Source: an uncultured Clostridia bacterium
GTDB lineage: Bacteria > Bacillota > Clostridia > Christensenellales > UBA1242
Length of the DNA stretch: 5,643 nucleotides
Reading direction: 5' to 3'
Assembly: GCA_934746185.1 (NCBI GenBank)
Contig: CAKVEY010000054.1
Span: 1 to 5,643, forward strand
How positions within the stretch are numbered: the first letter of the stretch is position 1; each line of letters starts with the position of its first letter. The translations under genes and the position numbers were made by a program. Below the pieces are notes generated by a model. It had not been told where the DNA came from and searched no databases. It saw only the letters and a program-made list of their open reading frames with translations. This document shows positions 5,516 through 5,643 of the stretch, piece by piece.

Positions 5516-5643
5516 ATGAAAATTAAAAAAAATCTTGAAACACATATAACTAATTTAATTTTAATTACATTAGTCGTTGGAATGTTTTTTTTGGCGTTTA
5601 CAAGTAATATAAAAAGTGTTTATAATGCAAGTAGTTTGTCTGC
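5516..5643 (+). CDS. N-terminus of an exported or membrane-anchored protein (3' end missing)
   Basis: The frame is open from the ATG at 5516 to the window edge, giving 42 complete codons. The start is polar and basic (MKIKKNLETHITN), followed by a hydrophobic stretch (LILITLVVGMFFLAF, about 14-28) and then TSNIKSVYNASS. This is a signal peptide or a single N-terminal anchor. No SD precedes the ATG. The nearest upstream in-frame stop is at 5462-5464, and no better start lies between. An A8 run (5525-5532) and a T8 run (5585-5592) fall inside the first 26 codons. The gene is divergent from the lysine-rich membrane protein gene. The anchor plus SVYN style recalls N-termini of clostridial polysaccharide deacetylases of the PdaB type, a sporulation family, but there is far too little sequence to assign it. 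Confidence 0.6.
   Translation, partial: MKIKKNLETHITNLILITLVVGMFFLAFTSNIKSVYNASSLS

Overview
The window is very AT-rich chromosomal DNA that uses the standard genetic code: Trp is TGG, and every complete gene ends in TAA or TAG. It most likely comes from a low-GC Bacillota (Firmicutes) lineage of the endospore-forming type, probably an uncultured Clostridia-like bacterium. The strongest evidence is a full-length sporulation sigma factor sigma-G, recognised by its N-terminal signature KVEICGVDTSKLP. BspA-type leucine-rich repeats and a clpP-clpX pair agree with this. Genus and species cannot be set from the window.

Layout, left to right. (1) Positions 2-502 hold the 3' five-sixths of clpP, cut by the window edge. 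It is followed at 511 by clpX, whose ribosome binding site overlaps the clpP stop codon, so the two ClpXP protease genes form a tight operon. (2) Positions 1765-2038 are a non-coding AT-rich gap with a 22-bp perfect palindrome, a rho-independent terminator and then a near-consensus sigma-A promoter. (3) Positions 2039-4090 encode a 683-residue membrane-anchored surface protein. It has one N-terminal membrane segment, a region resembling the TasA/camelysin beta-sandwich family, and a long BspA-like LRR domain. Its start codon sits at the predicted transcription start, so the mRNA looks leaderless. (4) Positions 4178-4945 encode sigma-G, preceded by a hairpin that ends one base before the Shine-Dalgarno sequence. 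(5) A bidirectional terminator separates sigG from a convergent small gene (5423-4959, minus strand). That gene encodes an unrecognised membrane protein with a lysine-rich tail and has a clear extended -10 promoter. (6) Positions 5516-5643 are the start of a divergent gene for an exported or membrane-anchored protein, cut by the right edge.

Functionally, ClpXP is general proteolysis, the LRR protein faces the outside of the cell, and sigma-G drives late forespore transcription. They are neighbours rather than an evident single system. sigG is not next to spoIIGA-sigE, its usual position in Bacillus and many clostridia. The points most worth following up are the leaderless surface-protein promoter with a T8 tract between -35 and -10, the possible TasA-like plus LRR fusion, the altered substrate-handling loops of ClpX, and the two small membrane-protein genes beside sigG. 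I saw no tRNA or rRNA genes, CRISPR arrays, insertion sequences or phage genes.
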